Below, piece by piece: positions 10,076-18,406 of a DNA stretch of 64,000 nt. Every line of letters begins with the position of its first letter. The first letter of the stretch is position 1. The translations under genes were made by a program, and so were the position numbers. This DNA is from Hymenobacter aranciens (lineage in GTDB: Bacteria; Bacteroidota; Bacteroidia; Cytophagales; Hymenobacteraceae): assembly GCF_030580865.1 (NCBI RefSeq), contig NZ_JAUQSY010000001.1, positions 310,001 through 374,000 on the forward strand, given 5' to 3'. The notes beneath the pieces are model-generated. The model did not search any database. It was given only the letters and a program-made list of their open reading frames with translations, and was not told the DNA's origin.

Positions 10076-10431
10076 TAGAAAGCGTCTTCGAAATGCTCCA
10101 GCCGGAAGCCGCTACTGAGCTGCGTCAGGGCAATAATGTCGAAGCGGATATCGCCGCGCCAGTCCAGTTCCTCCTGCAAATGCGTGGCGGCCAGTCGGAA
10201 TAATTCTTTCTTGCGGGCCGATACAAACGTTTCGGGCGTACCGAACTGGCTGCCCGAGCGGGTTTTTACCTCCACAAATAGCAGCAGTGCCGTGCCCTGC
10301 CGGGCCACCACATCCACCTCGGCGCGGCCGTGGCGGTAGCCCCGCGCCAGCACCTCGAAACCCTGGGCCGTGAGGTAGTCGGCCGCCGCGCTTTCGCCAG
10401 CCTGGCCTAAGTCGTGCGGGATGTGTGCCAT
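10072..10431 (-). CDS. YraN family protein (UPF0102, endonuclease-like fold)
   Basis: This 119-residue protein matches the UPF0102/YraN family in length and motifs: LGQAGESAAADYLTAQGFEV, then RHGRAEVDVVARQG and LLLFVEVKTRSG. The E-x-D and E-V-K residues are the spacing of a restriction-nuclease-like core. The biochemical role of the family is not settled; an association with DNA processing has been proposed. The ATG at 10431 fits the family start; the frame is open to an ATG at 10458, which would add nine residues. It converges on the lipoprotein gene with a 4-base overlap and diverges from lipB. Confidence 0.9.
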   Translation of the reverse strand: MAHIPHDLGQAGESAAADYLTAQGFEVLARGYRHGRAEVDVVARQGTALLLFVEVKTRSGSQFGTPETFVSARKKELFRLAATHLQEELDWRGDIRFDIIALTQLSSGFRLEHFEDAFY

Positions 10432-10506
10432 GTGGAAAATCAGGAATGCAACCGGCAAATAAAGCCCGGCAAACGCATTCGGCCGGCAAAGCCTGCTGCT
10501 GCTAGT

Positions 10507-10514
10507 ACCTTTGC
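10507..10514 (+). promoter_or_regulatory. -7 promoter element TACCTTTG upstream of lipB
   Basis: This is an exact match to TAnnTTTG, 29 bases before the ATG at 10544. An in-frame TTG at 10511 lies inside this element, which argues that it is not the translation start. Confidence 0.7.
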
Positions 10515-10543
10515 ACCCCCGAAGGCTTTGCGCCCGCTATTTT

Positions 10544-11329
10544 ATGGAACAGTATTCGACCTGCTTTGCTCCCGAGCCCACTCCGGCAGCTAGCGCAATT
10601 CCGGCTGCCGGACCCGTCGGGCAGCACCTGCAGGTGCACCGCCTGGGGCTGGTAGAATACGTGCCCACCTGGGACCAGCAGGAAGAGCTGCTGGCCGCCA
10701 CCGTGGCCATCAAAACCCACAACCGCCAGGCCGAGGCCACCGGCGGCCCCTTCCTGCCCACGCCCAACCACCTGCTGCTCTGCGAGCACCCGCACACCTA
10801 TACCCTGGGCAAAAGCGGCAAGCCCGAGCACCTGCTGCTCGACGAAGCCGCCCTGGCCGCCCACGGCGCCAGCTACCACCGCATCAACCGCGGTGGCGAC
10901 ATCACCTACCACGGCCCGGGCCAGCTGGTAGGCTACCCCATCCTCGACCTCGACAATTTCCGGCCCGATATCCACTGGTACCTGCGCACGCTGGAGGAGG
11001 CCGTCATCCTCACCCTGCGCGAGTACGGCCTGAACCCCGGCCGCATCAGCGGCCTCACCGGTGTGTGGCTCGACTGGGAAGAAAATGCCCCCAACCCCCG
11101 CAAAATCTGCGCGATGGGCGTGAAGTGCAGCCGCTGGGTCACCATGCACGGCTTCGCCCTCAACGTCGAGCCCGACCTGAGCTATTTCGGCTACATCGTG
11201 CCCTGCGGCATCACCGACAAGACCGTGACCTCGCTGGCGCAGGAGCTGGGCCGCTCGGTGGCCGTGGCCGAAGTGCAGGAGAAGCTGCTCGTACATCTGG
11301 CCGCGCAGCTGGGCGCCACGGCGAATTAA
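10544..11329 (+). CDS. lipB: octanoyltransferase LipB
   Basis: LipB moves the octanoyl group from acyl-ACP to the lipoyl domains of 2-oxo acid dehydrogenases and the glycine cleavage H protein, the first step of lipoate assembly. The 261-residue product carries the family signature [21 protein letters not shown], the catalytic Lys in [11 protein letters not shown], the motif HGFALNV and the catalytic Cys in [13 protein letters not shown]. The N-terminal 30 residues before [13 protein letters not shown] are an extension seen only loosely in other members. I chose the ATG at 10544 because the longer frame would start within the promoter element. No lipA is seen in the window. Confidence 0.95.
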   Translation: MEQYSTCFAPEPTPAASAIPAAGPVGQHLQVHRLGLVEYVPTWDQQEELLAATVAIKTHNRQAEATGGPFLPTPNHLLLCEHPHTYTLGKSGKPEHLLLDEAALAAHGASYHRINRGGDITYHGPGQLVGYPILDLDNFRPDIHWYLRTLEEAVILTLREYGLNPGRISGLTGVWLDWEENAPNPRKICAMGVKCSRWVTMHGFALNVEPDLSYFGYIVPCGITDKTVTSLAQELGRSVAVAEVQEKLLVHLAAQLGATAN

Positions 11330-11386
11330 ATTACTAAATCCGTGAAGCTCAACTTACCCGTAAGCCATGAGTAAGCTCGCGATTCT

Positions 11387-11803
11387 ATGAAAAAAGACAT
11401 TCCTTTCGAACCCGTAGAAGGCGTTTCCATTGCCATTGTGCCCGACCAGGAGGCGCTCAACCCCGCCGGTCTGCCCATCTGGCAAGTCTACCTGCTCAAT
11501 CACAACAGCTTCCCGCTCGAAAACGTCATCGTCAACGCTCACGGCTACGGCGAGCAGGAAGACGGCGAGAAAGTGCGCACCAGCACCCTGCGCTACCTTT
11601 TCCAGGAAGTGCCGCCGCACGCCGCCGTGCTCGTCGAGCCGCTCGACCCCGGCCTGTTCCACCTCAACAACCAGTACTGGGTAAGCTACTTCCGCGGCTC
11701 CCAGATGCTGGATAAAAAGTACATCTTCGTGCCCGATTCCATCGTGCCCGATAATTTCACGCACATTTCCCTGCTCGACCGCATCGGCGTGCTGCATAGC
11801 TAA
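11387..11803 (+). CDS. conserved hypothetical protein, 138 residues
   Basis: I do not recognise a named domain. The protein is soluble, with no signal peptide or membrane segment, and is rich in alternating hydrophobic and polar residues that suggest a beta-sandwich (IWQVYLLNHNSFPLENVIVNAHGYG, QYWVSYFRGSQMLDKKYIFVPDSI). The start codon is well placed 57 bases after lipB, and the WecA-like gene follows after 57 bases, so the three may be one transcript. Codon use is like its neighbours, so it is a real gene. Function unknown. Confidence 0.75.
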   Translation: MKKDIPFEPVEGVSIAIVPDQEALNPAGLPIWQVYLLNHNSFPLENVIVNAHGYGEQEDGEKVRTSTLRYLFQEVPPHAAVLVEPLDPGLFHLNNQYWVSYFRGSQMLDKKYIFVPDSIVPDNFTHISLLDRIGVLHS

Positions 11804-11860
11804 GGGGTTTTTCTTTCGCACCGTTTCCGTTTCTACCCACGGTTTCAGTCATTTATCAAC

Positions 11861-12943
11861 ATGAACCATCTTGGTATTCAGCTAGGGCTCTCCGGGATGT
11901 GGGCGTTTTTGGTGTCGCTCTTCGCGGTGCCATCCATCATCTACATCGCCCACCTCAAAAACATGCTCGACACGCCCAACGGGCGCACCGTGCATATGTC
12001 GCTCACGCCCCGCCTGGGCGGGGTGGCCGTGTTTGCTGGCTTTATGTCGGCCCTCACCATTTTCGCGCCCCTGCACAATGGCGTGAAAGAGCTACTGGCC
12101 GGCTGCATTATCCTGTTTTTCGTGGGCTTGAAGGATGACCTCGTCGGCATGTCCGTCGCCAAGAAATTCGTGGGCCAGCTTCTCGCCACCGGCATCGTCA
12201 TGATAATGGCCGACGTGCGCATCACCAGTTTCCAGGGCATCCTCGGCGTGTACGAGCTGCACATCGGCGTCAGCTACGCCTTCACCCTGGCCATGATTGT
12301 GGGCATCACCAACGCCATCAACCTCATCGACGGCCTCGATGGCCTGGCTGGTACCATCGTGCTGATTATCTGCAGCACTTTCGGCTTCTATTTCTACAAA
12401 TACGGCGGTCCCAGCTTCGGCAACTACGTGTTTGTGGCCGTCTGCCTTGTCGGCGGCATGCTAGGCTTCCTGCGCTACAACTTCCACCGCGCCCCCATTT
12501 TCATGGGCGACACGGGCTCGCTCGTCTGCGGCTTCATCGTGTCCATCCTGGCTATTCAATTCATTGAAATGGGCTTGCGCGTGGGCCAGCCGTTCGGCCC
12601 CACTTCGCCGGCCGTGGCGCTGGGCATTCTGTTCGTGCCGCTGTTCGATACCCTGCGCGTGTTTACCCTGCGCATGATGGCGGGGCGCTCGCCCTTCTCG
12701 CCTGACAAAAACCACGTTCACCACCGCATCCTGGCCATGGGCTTCCAGCAAATCAGTACCGTGATGCTGTTGGGCTTGCTCAATATTCTGGTTATCATGT
12801 TTGTTATCAATTTTGCCAACCGACTCGGCAACATGATATTGATTGGCTCTCTGGTTGGCTTCGGGGTGCTGATGAGCATTTTCTTCGGCGTCTATCAAAG
12901 CCGGATTTCCCGCCGTCAGCTGGCTGCTTCCAAAAGCAATTAA
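11861..12943 (+). CDS. undecaprenyl-phosphate N-acetylhexosamine-1-phosphate transferase (WecA/TagO/MraY family)
   Basis: This 360-residue polytopic membrane enzyme shows all the family motifs: PRLGGVAVFAGF, the metal-binding LKDDLVG, NAINLIDGLDGLAG, FMGDTGSLVCGF, and DKNHVHHRIL near the cytoplasmic loop. Enzymes of this type transfer a sugar-1-phosphate from a UDP-sugar to undecaprenyl phosphate and so start O-antigen, teichoic-acid-like or exopolysaccharide synthesis. The HxHH-type loop and the absence of cell-wall neighbours favour WecA/TagO over MraY. It could supply the lipid carrier used by the glycosyltransferase and flippase earlier in the window, but that is inference. Confidence 0.9.
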   Translation: MNHLGIQLGLSGMWAFLVSLFAVPSIIYIAHLKNMLDTPNGRTVHMSLTPRLGGVAVFAGFMSALTIFAPLHNGVKELLAGCIILFFVGLKDDLVGMSVAKKFVGQLLATGIVMIMADVRITSFQGILGVYELHIGVSYAFTLAMIVGITNAINLIDGLDGLAGTIVLIICSTFGFYFYKYGGPSFGNYVFVAVCLVGGMLGFLRYNFHRAPIFMGDTGSLVCGFIVSILAIQFIEMGLRVGQPFGPTSPAVALGILFVPLFDTLRVFTLRMMAGRSPFSPDKNHVHHRILAMGFQQISTVMLLGLLNILVIMFVINFANRLGNMILIGSLVGFGVLMSIFFGVYQSRISRRQLAASKSN

Positions 12944-12950
12944 ACTCCCT

Positions 12951-14135
12951 ATGTCGTTACCGGGCCAGCTGCGCACCTTGCTTCTTCTGGCTGGCAGCCT
13001 CTGGCTGCTGCTGCGCCCCGCTGCTCTGTACGCTGCCGAGTACCAGCAGCTGCCGCCCGTGCCGCCCACCGGCCTCACCGCCGAGTGGCTCATCCACGAT
13101 GCGGCCCGCAACCGGCTCATTCTCTACCTACCCGGCTACCACCAGCCCGCCCACGCGTACTACCAGTGGGTGCGCCTGCGTCCCCAGCAGCCGTTCGTGA
13201 TTTCCTTCACGGCGCGCCCCGGCCTCAGCTTGTTTCTTGACAATCAGCTGATATTCACCGCCACCTCAGCCTCTGCCCACTCCCTTGACCTGAGCCGTCT
13301 GCTGCCCGCCCAAATGAAGGCCGGCTCGCACCTGCTCGGCGTTTGGCAGCCCGAAGGCTCCCCGGCGCTATCGTCGTTTTCGTCAGTAACCGCGCCGCCC
13401 GCTGCCGCTGGTGGCAGCGTCATTAAATCCACCTGGGCGCAGCCCCGGCTGCCCGGCCCGCAGGGCGAAAGCATTTTTCTGGGCTTCCTGCTGGTACTGG
13501 GGCTGCTCTACGGCGGCGTACGCTCCACCTACCAGTCGGGCATGGCGCGCATCTTCCAGGTCGAAGAATTATTTAGCACCGGCAGCGACCAGCAGAGCTT
13601 CTTGGTCAAGCCCGCCTTCACGCTGCTCAACCTGCTGCTGGTGCTGCTCTTCGCCCTGTCGGCCGCCCTGCTCCTTACCGCCATCCACACCGACTTGCAA
13701 AACCTGCCCCTGCTGCGCCGGTTTATCAACGTGCCGGAGTCCGCTATTGCGGCGCGGGTGCTGCTCTACACCGGCATCATCGCCGCCTTCGTGCTGGGTA
13801 AATATCTTTTCCTGGAACTGCTGGCCTACATTTTCGACGTGCAGGAGCTGGTCAACGTACAATACCGCGAGTTCCTGCGCACTACGCTGCTGGCGGGGCT
13901 GCTGCTGCCGGTTATCCTGCTGCTATACATTGTGTTCAACGACCGGCTGCCCGGCGTTATCAACGGCGCCGCCAGTGCCGTCATCGCTGGGCTGCTCGTC
14001 ATTACCGTGCTGCGGGTGGGGCGCACCCTGCACCACTATGCTTCCTTATTCAATCTGCATTTGTTTGCCTATCTTTGCGCTACTGAAGTCCTGCCCTTAC
14101 TGGTTCTACTTCGGCTTATTGTTTTTACGTACTGA
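12951..14135 (+). CDS. DUF4271 domain-containing membrane protein
   Basis: The 394-residue product starts with a signal peptide or anchor (about 1-27), then has a periplasmic part to about 170. The C-terminal half has about six or seven membrane helices (FLGFLLVLGLLYGG, LLNLLLVLLFALSAALLL, and so on). This layout and the position directly before a hemD-like gene fit the DUF4271 family of Bacteroidota, whose function is unknown. Seven bases separate it from the WecA-like gene and 81 from hemD, so a single transcript is likely. Confidence 0.75.
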   Translation: MSLPGQLRTLLLLAGSLWLLLRPAALYAAEYQQLPPVPPTGLTAEWLIHDAARNRLILYLPGYHQPAHAYYQWVRLRPQQPFVISFTARPGLSLFLDNQLIFTATSASAHSLDLSRLLPAQMKAGSHLLGVWQPEGSPALSSFSSVTAPPAAAGGSVIKSTWAQPRLPGPQGESIFLGFLLVLGLLYGGVRSTYQSGMARIFQVEELFSTGSDQQSFLVKPAFTLLNLLLVLLFALSAALLLTAIHTDLQNLPLLRRFINVPESAIAARVLLYTGIIAAFVLGKYLFLELLAYIFDVQELVNVQYREFLRTTLLAGLLLPVILLLYIVFNDRLPGVINGAASAVIAGLLVITVLRVGRTLHHYASLFNLHLFAYLCATEVLPLLVLLRLIVFTY

Positions 14136-14216
14136 TTAGCTCCCGCAATTCCGGCGGTCCGCAGTATCAAATTCGTCTCCTCTATACGTTTCTAGCGTTA
14201 CCCTTTTTCATCCTGT

Positions 14217-15047
14217 ATGGCCGAAAGTGCAGATAAGCCGGGAACAGGCCGGCACGCCAAGCCCATCCGCAGCATTCTGGTTACCCAGCCCAAGCCCGCC
14301 AACGACGTTTCCCCCTACTTTTCGATTGCCGAAAAGTATGGCATCAAGGTTGATTTTCGGGAGTTTATTGAGGTGCAACCGGTGTCTTACAAAGACTTCC
14401 GGCGCGAGAAAATTAACATCCTCGAGTACACGGCGGTGATTTTCACCAGCCGCAATGCCGTCGACCACTTCTTTCGCATTTGCCAGGAAGCCAAGCTCGA
14501 GATGCCCGCCGAGATGAAGTACTTCTGCATCTCGGAGCAAACCGCCAACTACCTGCAGAAATACATCGTGCTCCGCAAGCGCAAGCTCTTCGTGGGCGAG
14601 CGCACGGCCGCCGATTTATTCGACGTCATCAAGAAGCACAAGGGAGAAAAATTTCTCTACCCCTGCTCCGACATTCGCAAGGATGACCTACCGGTATTCA
14701 TGCGAGCCAACAACCTGAAGTTTTCCGAGGCCGTCATCTACCGCACAGTCGCCGCCGACCTGTCCGATTTGTCCGACGTGAAGTACGACATTCTGGCCTT
14801 CTTCAGCCCGTCCGGCATCAGCTCGCTGTTCATCAACTTCCCTGATTTTACGCAGGATGGCACCCGAATAGCCGCCTTCGGCCCCACTACCGCTAAGGCC
14901 GTCATCGACGCCGGTCTCATCCTCGATATCGAGGCCCCAATGCCCAACGCGCCCTCCATGACCGGGGCCATCGAGGCCTACATTCGCCGCCACCAGGCGC
15001 CCGATGTGGGCAAGGCCGAACCTGCTTCGGACAAGCAAAACGCCTAA
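14217..15047 (+). CDS. hemD: uroporphyrinogen-III synthase family protein
   Basis: This 276-residue product has the two-domain HemD fold. Domain one contains RSILVTQPKP and YTAVIFTSRNAVDHFF. Domain two contains GEKFLYPCSDIRKDDLP, YDILAFFSPSGISSLF and RIAAFGPTTAKAVIDAG. HemD closes and inverts ring D of hydroxymethylbilane to give uroporphyrinogen III in heme and corrin synthesis. The N-terminal 15 residues are a charged extension. No other heme gene is near, as often in Bacteroidota. A terminator follows. Confidence 0.9.
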   Translation: MAESADKPGTGRHAKPIRSILVTQPKPANDVSPYFSIAEKYGIKVDFREFIEVQPVSYKDFRREKINILEYTAVIFTSRNAVDHFFRICQEAKLEMPAEMKYFCISEQTANYLQKYIVLRKRKLFVGERTAADLFDVIKKHKGEKFLYPCSDIRKDDLPVFMRANNLKFSEAVIYRTVAADLSDLSDVKYDILAFFSPSGISSLFINFPDFTQDGTRIAAFGPTTAKAVIDAGLILDIEAPMPNAPSMTGAIEAYIRRHQAPDVGKAEPASDKQNA

Positions 15048-15057
15048 ATTCGCCAAG

Positions 15058-15098
15058 CGGCGGGGAACCAAATCAACGGAATTCCTCGCCGTTTTTTT
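15058..15098 (+). terminator. rho-independent terminator after hemD
   Basis: CGGCGGGGAA (15058-15067) pairs with TTCCTCGCCG (15082-15091) with one G-U pair, and is followed by seven T. Confidence 0.8.
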
Positions 15099-15110
15099 AG
15101 CCCCGAATTT

Positions 15111-15138
15111 TTTGGAAGCTGTTTTTCCACTACATTTG
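15111..15138 (+). promoter_or_regulatory. promoter of the PorP/SprF-family gene
   Basis: TTTG at 15111-15114 and TACATTTG at 15131-15138 match the Bacteroidota -33/-7 pattern with a 16-base gap. Both lie in a direct repeat TTTGGAAGCT (15111-15120 and 15135-15144). The ATG is at 15197. Confidence 0.6.
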
Positions 15139-15196
15139 GAAGCTATTCTTGCAACCACCCCCCTCTCCACCCTATTTTCCAACCACCTTAGCCCTT

Positions 15197-16195
15197 ATGA
15201 AAGGAACACTACTTGCGACCATGCTGCTGTCTGTAGCGGCTGGCTCGGCCCTCGCCCAGCAACAGCCCCAGTTCACTCACTACGGCCTCAATGGAATGTA
15301 CTTGAACCCAGCTTACGCTGGTATTAAGGACCGTGGCGAAATCAGCCTGATTGGCCGCTACCAATATTTCAACTACAACGGTACGCTTGACGACGGTGGT
15401 TCGCCCCGCACGGGTGTAATCACCGCCTCCATGCCCCTTGCCAACAGCAACGGCGTATTTGGCGGCCTGGGCTTGGCCGTGTTCTACGACCAGGTGGGTG
15501 TATCGAAAATGACGAACGCCGCGCTGTCGTACTCGCAACACGTTAAACTGGGCAGCGGTAAGTTGGGCATTGGCTTGCAGGGCTCGTTTACGCGCCTGAG
15601 CAAGGGTACCTACCGGGCCATCGACCCCAACGATTCTAACGTGCCTAATGACGGCAGCGACCAGAAATTTGATGCCGGTGCCGGTCTCTGGTACGAGTCG
15701 CCGAAGTTCTATGCTGGCGTGAGTATGAACAACTTGCTTCGCTCGGAATACTCCTTCCAGAGCGTTGTGAGCGCTGCTAGCAGCAAATACCTGAGCGAAA
15801 ACCACGCTTACTTCACCGCCGGATACAATATCGAAGCCTCGTCTTCCGTTGTAGTAACGCCAAACGTGCTCGTGAAAACCGTGCTGCCCGGCAAATTCAG
15901 CGACGGCGGCAAATTTGACAACTCCAAAAACTATTCTTACGAAGGCGGCGTTCGCGCCACATTCAACGACCGGTTCTGGGCCGGCCTCAACTACCGCTAC
16001 GAAGAATCCTTCTCCGGTCTGCTGGGTGCCAGCTTCGCTAAAGACAATGCATTCCGCCTCGGCTACGCCTTCGACTTTGTAGCGTTCAACCAGGATGCTC
16101 GTGCCCTCAGCTCGCACGAAATTATGCTCACCTATCGCATGCCGAAGATTAACGTCTTCCGCCCCGCTATCCGTACTCCCCGTTACAGCTTCTAA
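15197..16195 (+). CDS. PorP/SprF family type IX secretion outer-membrane protein
   Basis: The 332-residue protein has a signal peptide (about 1-20, cut after GSALA) followed by QQPQFTHYGLNGMYLNPAYAG. This is the diagnostic start of PorP/SprF proteins: 'QQ.QFSQYM.N....NPAYAG'. The rest is a predicted beta-barrel. PorP-type proteins sit in the outer membrane with the T9SS and can attach or release particular substrates; SprF is needed for SprB secretion. Here it lies immediately upstream of gldKLMN, the classic porPKLMN order. The frame is open from 15149, but the ATG at 15197 gives the proper signal peptide. Confidence 0.9.
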   Translation: MKGTLLATMLLSVAAGSALAQQQPQFTHYGLNGMYLNPAYAGIKDRGEISLIGRYQYFNYNGTLDDGGSPRTGVITASMPLANSNGVFGGLGLAVFYDQVGVSKMTNAALSYSQHVKLGSGKLGIGLQGSFTRLSKGTYRAIDPNDSNVPNDGSDQKFDAGAGLWYESPKFYAGVSMNNLLRSEYSFQSVVSAASSKYLSENHAYFTAGYNIEASSSVVVTPNVLVKTVLPGKFSDGGKFDNSKNYSYEGGVRATFNDRFWAGLNYRYEESFSGLLGASFAKDNAFRLGYAFDFVAFNQDARALSSHEIMLTYRMPKINVFRPAIRTPRYSF

Positions 16196-16356
16196 GCGCT
16201 TCTATATTTTGTTAGGCCGCGTCACGGCGTAAAAATTGGGTTTTGGCGGGTCGTCGCCCACCGACTACTTACTCCTAAGAGTAAAGTTGGCCGGGTATAT
16301 AACGACGTCCGCCGAGCAAAGAAGCTTTTTTGACCGAAAAGCGCCCCCCCAAGCTA

Positions 16357-16387
16357 TTGCATGACAACGCAAAAAAGTGTAGATTTG
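16357..16387 (+). promoter_or_regulatory. promoter of the gldKLMN operon
   Basis: TTG (16357-16359) and TAGATTTG (16380-16387) are separated by 20 bases, close to the ideal -33/-7 spacing. The gldK ATG is at 16448, giving a leader of about 54 bases. Confidence 0.65.
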
Positions 16388-16447
16388 CCAGCCCATACAA
16401 ATGCGCTATCGCCGCATCGGCCATTAAACAGACAATTAACCTCTCCC

Positions 16448-17464
16448 ATGAACAAGCTTCTAGCACTATCTCTCTTCGCCCTTAGCGGGGCTCTATTGGG
16501 TAGCTGCGCCAGCAAGAGCCCCAGTGGGGACCTTGTAGGTGCAGAAGACCGCCCGGTGTTCAATCCGCAAGAAGTACCCTATGGGATGGTGCCCTGCCCC
16601 GGTGGTACGTTCCACATGGGCCAAACCGACCAAGACATTTCGGCCTCGATGGTAAACATGAACAAGCAGGTGACTATCGCCGGCTTCTACATGGACGAAA
16701 CCGAAATCACCAACAACGAATACCGTCAGTTCGTCGAGGCTATCAAACAAGACTCCATCGACGTGCTCGGCGAAGAGTACGTGATGACTGAACTATACCC
16801 TGACACTACGGTATGGGTGCGCGACTTCACTTACCACATGGGTGACCCGCTGCTGGAGTATTACTACACGCACCCCGCATTCGACGAATACCCCGTGGTA
16901 GGTGTCGACTGGTTTGCGGCGAAGTATTTCTGCAACTGGCGCACGAAAAATAAAAACCAGGCCAATGAAGAGATTGGCTACGCGGCGATGCCGAACTTCC
17001 GTCTGCCCTCCGAGGCTGAGTGGGAATACGCCGCCCGCGGTGGCCGCAACCTGGCTACCTACCCCTGGGGTGGTCCTTACCTGCGCAACAGCAAAGGCTG
17101 CATGCTGGGTAACTTCAAGCCCGGCCGCGGCGACTACGCCAGCGACGGCTTCGCCTACACCTCAGAAGTGGGCTCGTTCTTCCCGAACGACTTTGGCCTG
17201 TATGATATGGCCGGCAACGTAGCCGAGTGGTGCGATGATGCTTACATGGAAGCTTCGGTGCCGGTGGTATGGGACTTGAACCCCACCAACCCCGACGACA
17301 ATGAGCCCCGCAAAGTAGTGCGTGGCGGTTCGTGGAAAGATATCGCGTATTTCCTCGAAACCGGCGCCCGCAACTTTGAATACCAGGACTCGTCGCGTTC
17401 CTACATCGGGTTCCGCTGCTCGATGATTCAAATCGGCATGGGCACCAACAGTTCGCTGAACTAA
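16448..17464 (+). CDS. gldK: type IX secretion / gliding motility lipoprotein GldK (PorK)
   Basis: This is a 338-residue lipoprotein: LLALSLFALSGALLGSC gives a lipobox with Cys19. The rest is a formylglycine-generating-enzyme-like (SUMF1) fold with GGTFHMGQTD, FYMDETEITNNEYRQFVE, RLPSEAEWEYAARGG, FGLYDMAGNVAEWC and VRGGSWKD. GldK has lost catalysis and forms, with GldN, the large periplasmic ring tethered to the outer membrane. The frame is open upstream to 16361, but the ATG at 16448 gives the lipoprotein signal and lies behind the promoter. The first gene of gldKLMN; gldL follows after 90 bases. Confidence 0.96.
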   Translation: MNKLLALSLFALSGALLGSCASKSPSGDLVGAEDRPVFNPQEVPYGMVPCPGGTFHMGQTDQDISASMVNMNKQVTIAGFYMDETEITNNEYRQFVEAIKQDSIDVLGEEYVMTELYPDTTVWVRDFTYHMGDPLLEYYYTHPAFDEYPVVGVDWFAAKYFCNWRTKNKNQANEEIGYAAMPNFRLPSEAEWEYAARGGRNLATYPWGGPYLRNSKGCMLGNFKPGRGDYASDGFAYTSEVGSFFPNDFGLYDMAGNVAEWCDDAYMEASVPVVWDLNPTNPDDNEPRKVVRGGSWKDIAYFLETGARNFEYQDSSRSYIGFRCSMIQIGMGTNSSLN

Positions 17465-17554
17465 TCCCTGATAACACACCCAAGCTTTAACCCGCTTCCA
17501 ACCCTCCTCATTCTTTCACACACCTTCTTCAACCTTCTCTTCTTTTAACCCCCC

Positions 17555-18355
17555 ATGGCCGCTAAATCCAACTTCTTCTATGACTCGGTGATGCCCAAAA
17601 TCTATGGCATCGGCGCTGCAGTAGTTATCATTGGTGCTCTATTCAAAATTCTTCACTTGGATGGTGCCGACACCATGCTCATCGTGGGTCTGGGCACCGA
17701 GGCTGTTATCTTCTTCCTGAGCGCATTCCAGCCCAACCCGACCGAGGTTGACTGGTCGCTGGTGTATCCCGAGCTGAGCGAAGGCTACGAAGGTGGTGCT
17801 ACCCCTGCCGAAAAAAACACGGGCAAAGGTCTGACCACCAAGCTCGACGACATGATGAAGAATGCTAACATCACGCCGGAATCCATTACCTCGCTGGGCC
17901 AGGGCCTGAACCGCCTGAGCACTACCACTTCGCAGCTGTCGCAGCTGGGCGAGGCTACCAACGTAACCGACGAATACACCAAGAAAGTACGCGCTGCTGC
18001 CCAATCGCTCGACGGCATCAACAAAGCTTACTCGAACACGGTAGAGGCCATCACCGCTATGTCGAACGCTACCTCGGATGCCAAAGAGTACCACCTGCAA
18101 GTGCAGAACGTGACCAAAAACCTGGGCGCTCTGAATGCAGTGTACGAAATGGAGCTCCAGGATGCCAACACCCACCTGAAGTCGATGAACCAGTTCTACG
18201 GTACCCTCGGCAAAGCCATGGAGAACATGACCCAAGCTGGCAAAGAAACCGAAAACTTCCAGAAGCAAGTAACCGACCTGACCGGTAACCTGACTTCGCT
18301 CAACCGCGTGTACGGCAACATGCTGAACGCCATGCGTACCAGCGCTTCGGCTTAA
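17555..18355 (+). CDS. gldL: type IX secretion motor protein GldL (PorL)
   Basis: The 266-residue protein has two N-terminal membrane helices (about 14-34 and 40-58: VMPKIYGIGAAVVIIGALFK and MLIVGLGTEAVIFFLSAF), then a long cytoplasmic coiled-coil tail rich in TT/SQL heptads. Glu49 in the second helix corresponds to the conserved membrane glutamate implicated in proton transfer. GldL forms a pentamer around the GldM dimer and converts proton flow into rotation that drives secretion and gliding. Position between gldK and gldM is canonical. Confidence 0.97.
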   Translation: MAAKSNFFYDSVMPKIYGIGAAVVIIGALFKILHLDGADTMLIVGLGTEAVIFFLSAFQPNPTEVDWSLVYPELSEGYEGGATPAEKNTGKGLTTKLDDMMKNANITPESITSLGQGLNRLSTTTSQLSQLGEATNVTDEYTKKVRAAAQSLDGINKAYSNTVEAITAMSNATSDAKEYHLQVQNVTKNLGALNAVYEMELQDANTHLKSMNQFYGTLGKAMENMTQAGKETENFQKQVTDLTGNLTSLNRVYGNMLNAMRTSASA

Positions 18356-18406
18356 TTGCCGGGCAGCCCAAACATTCCTTCCACCCTTACTTAAGGAAAC
18401 CTATAA

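Noticed and set aside
10511..10543. TTG start for LipB
   Set aside because: The codon lies within the promoter element TACCTTTG. The ATG at 10544 is a better start.
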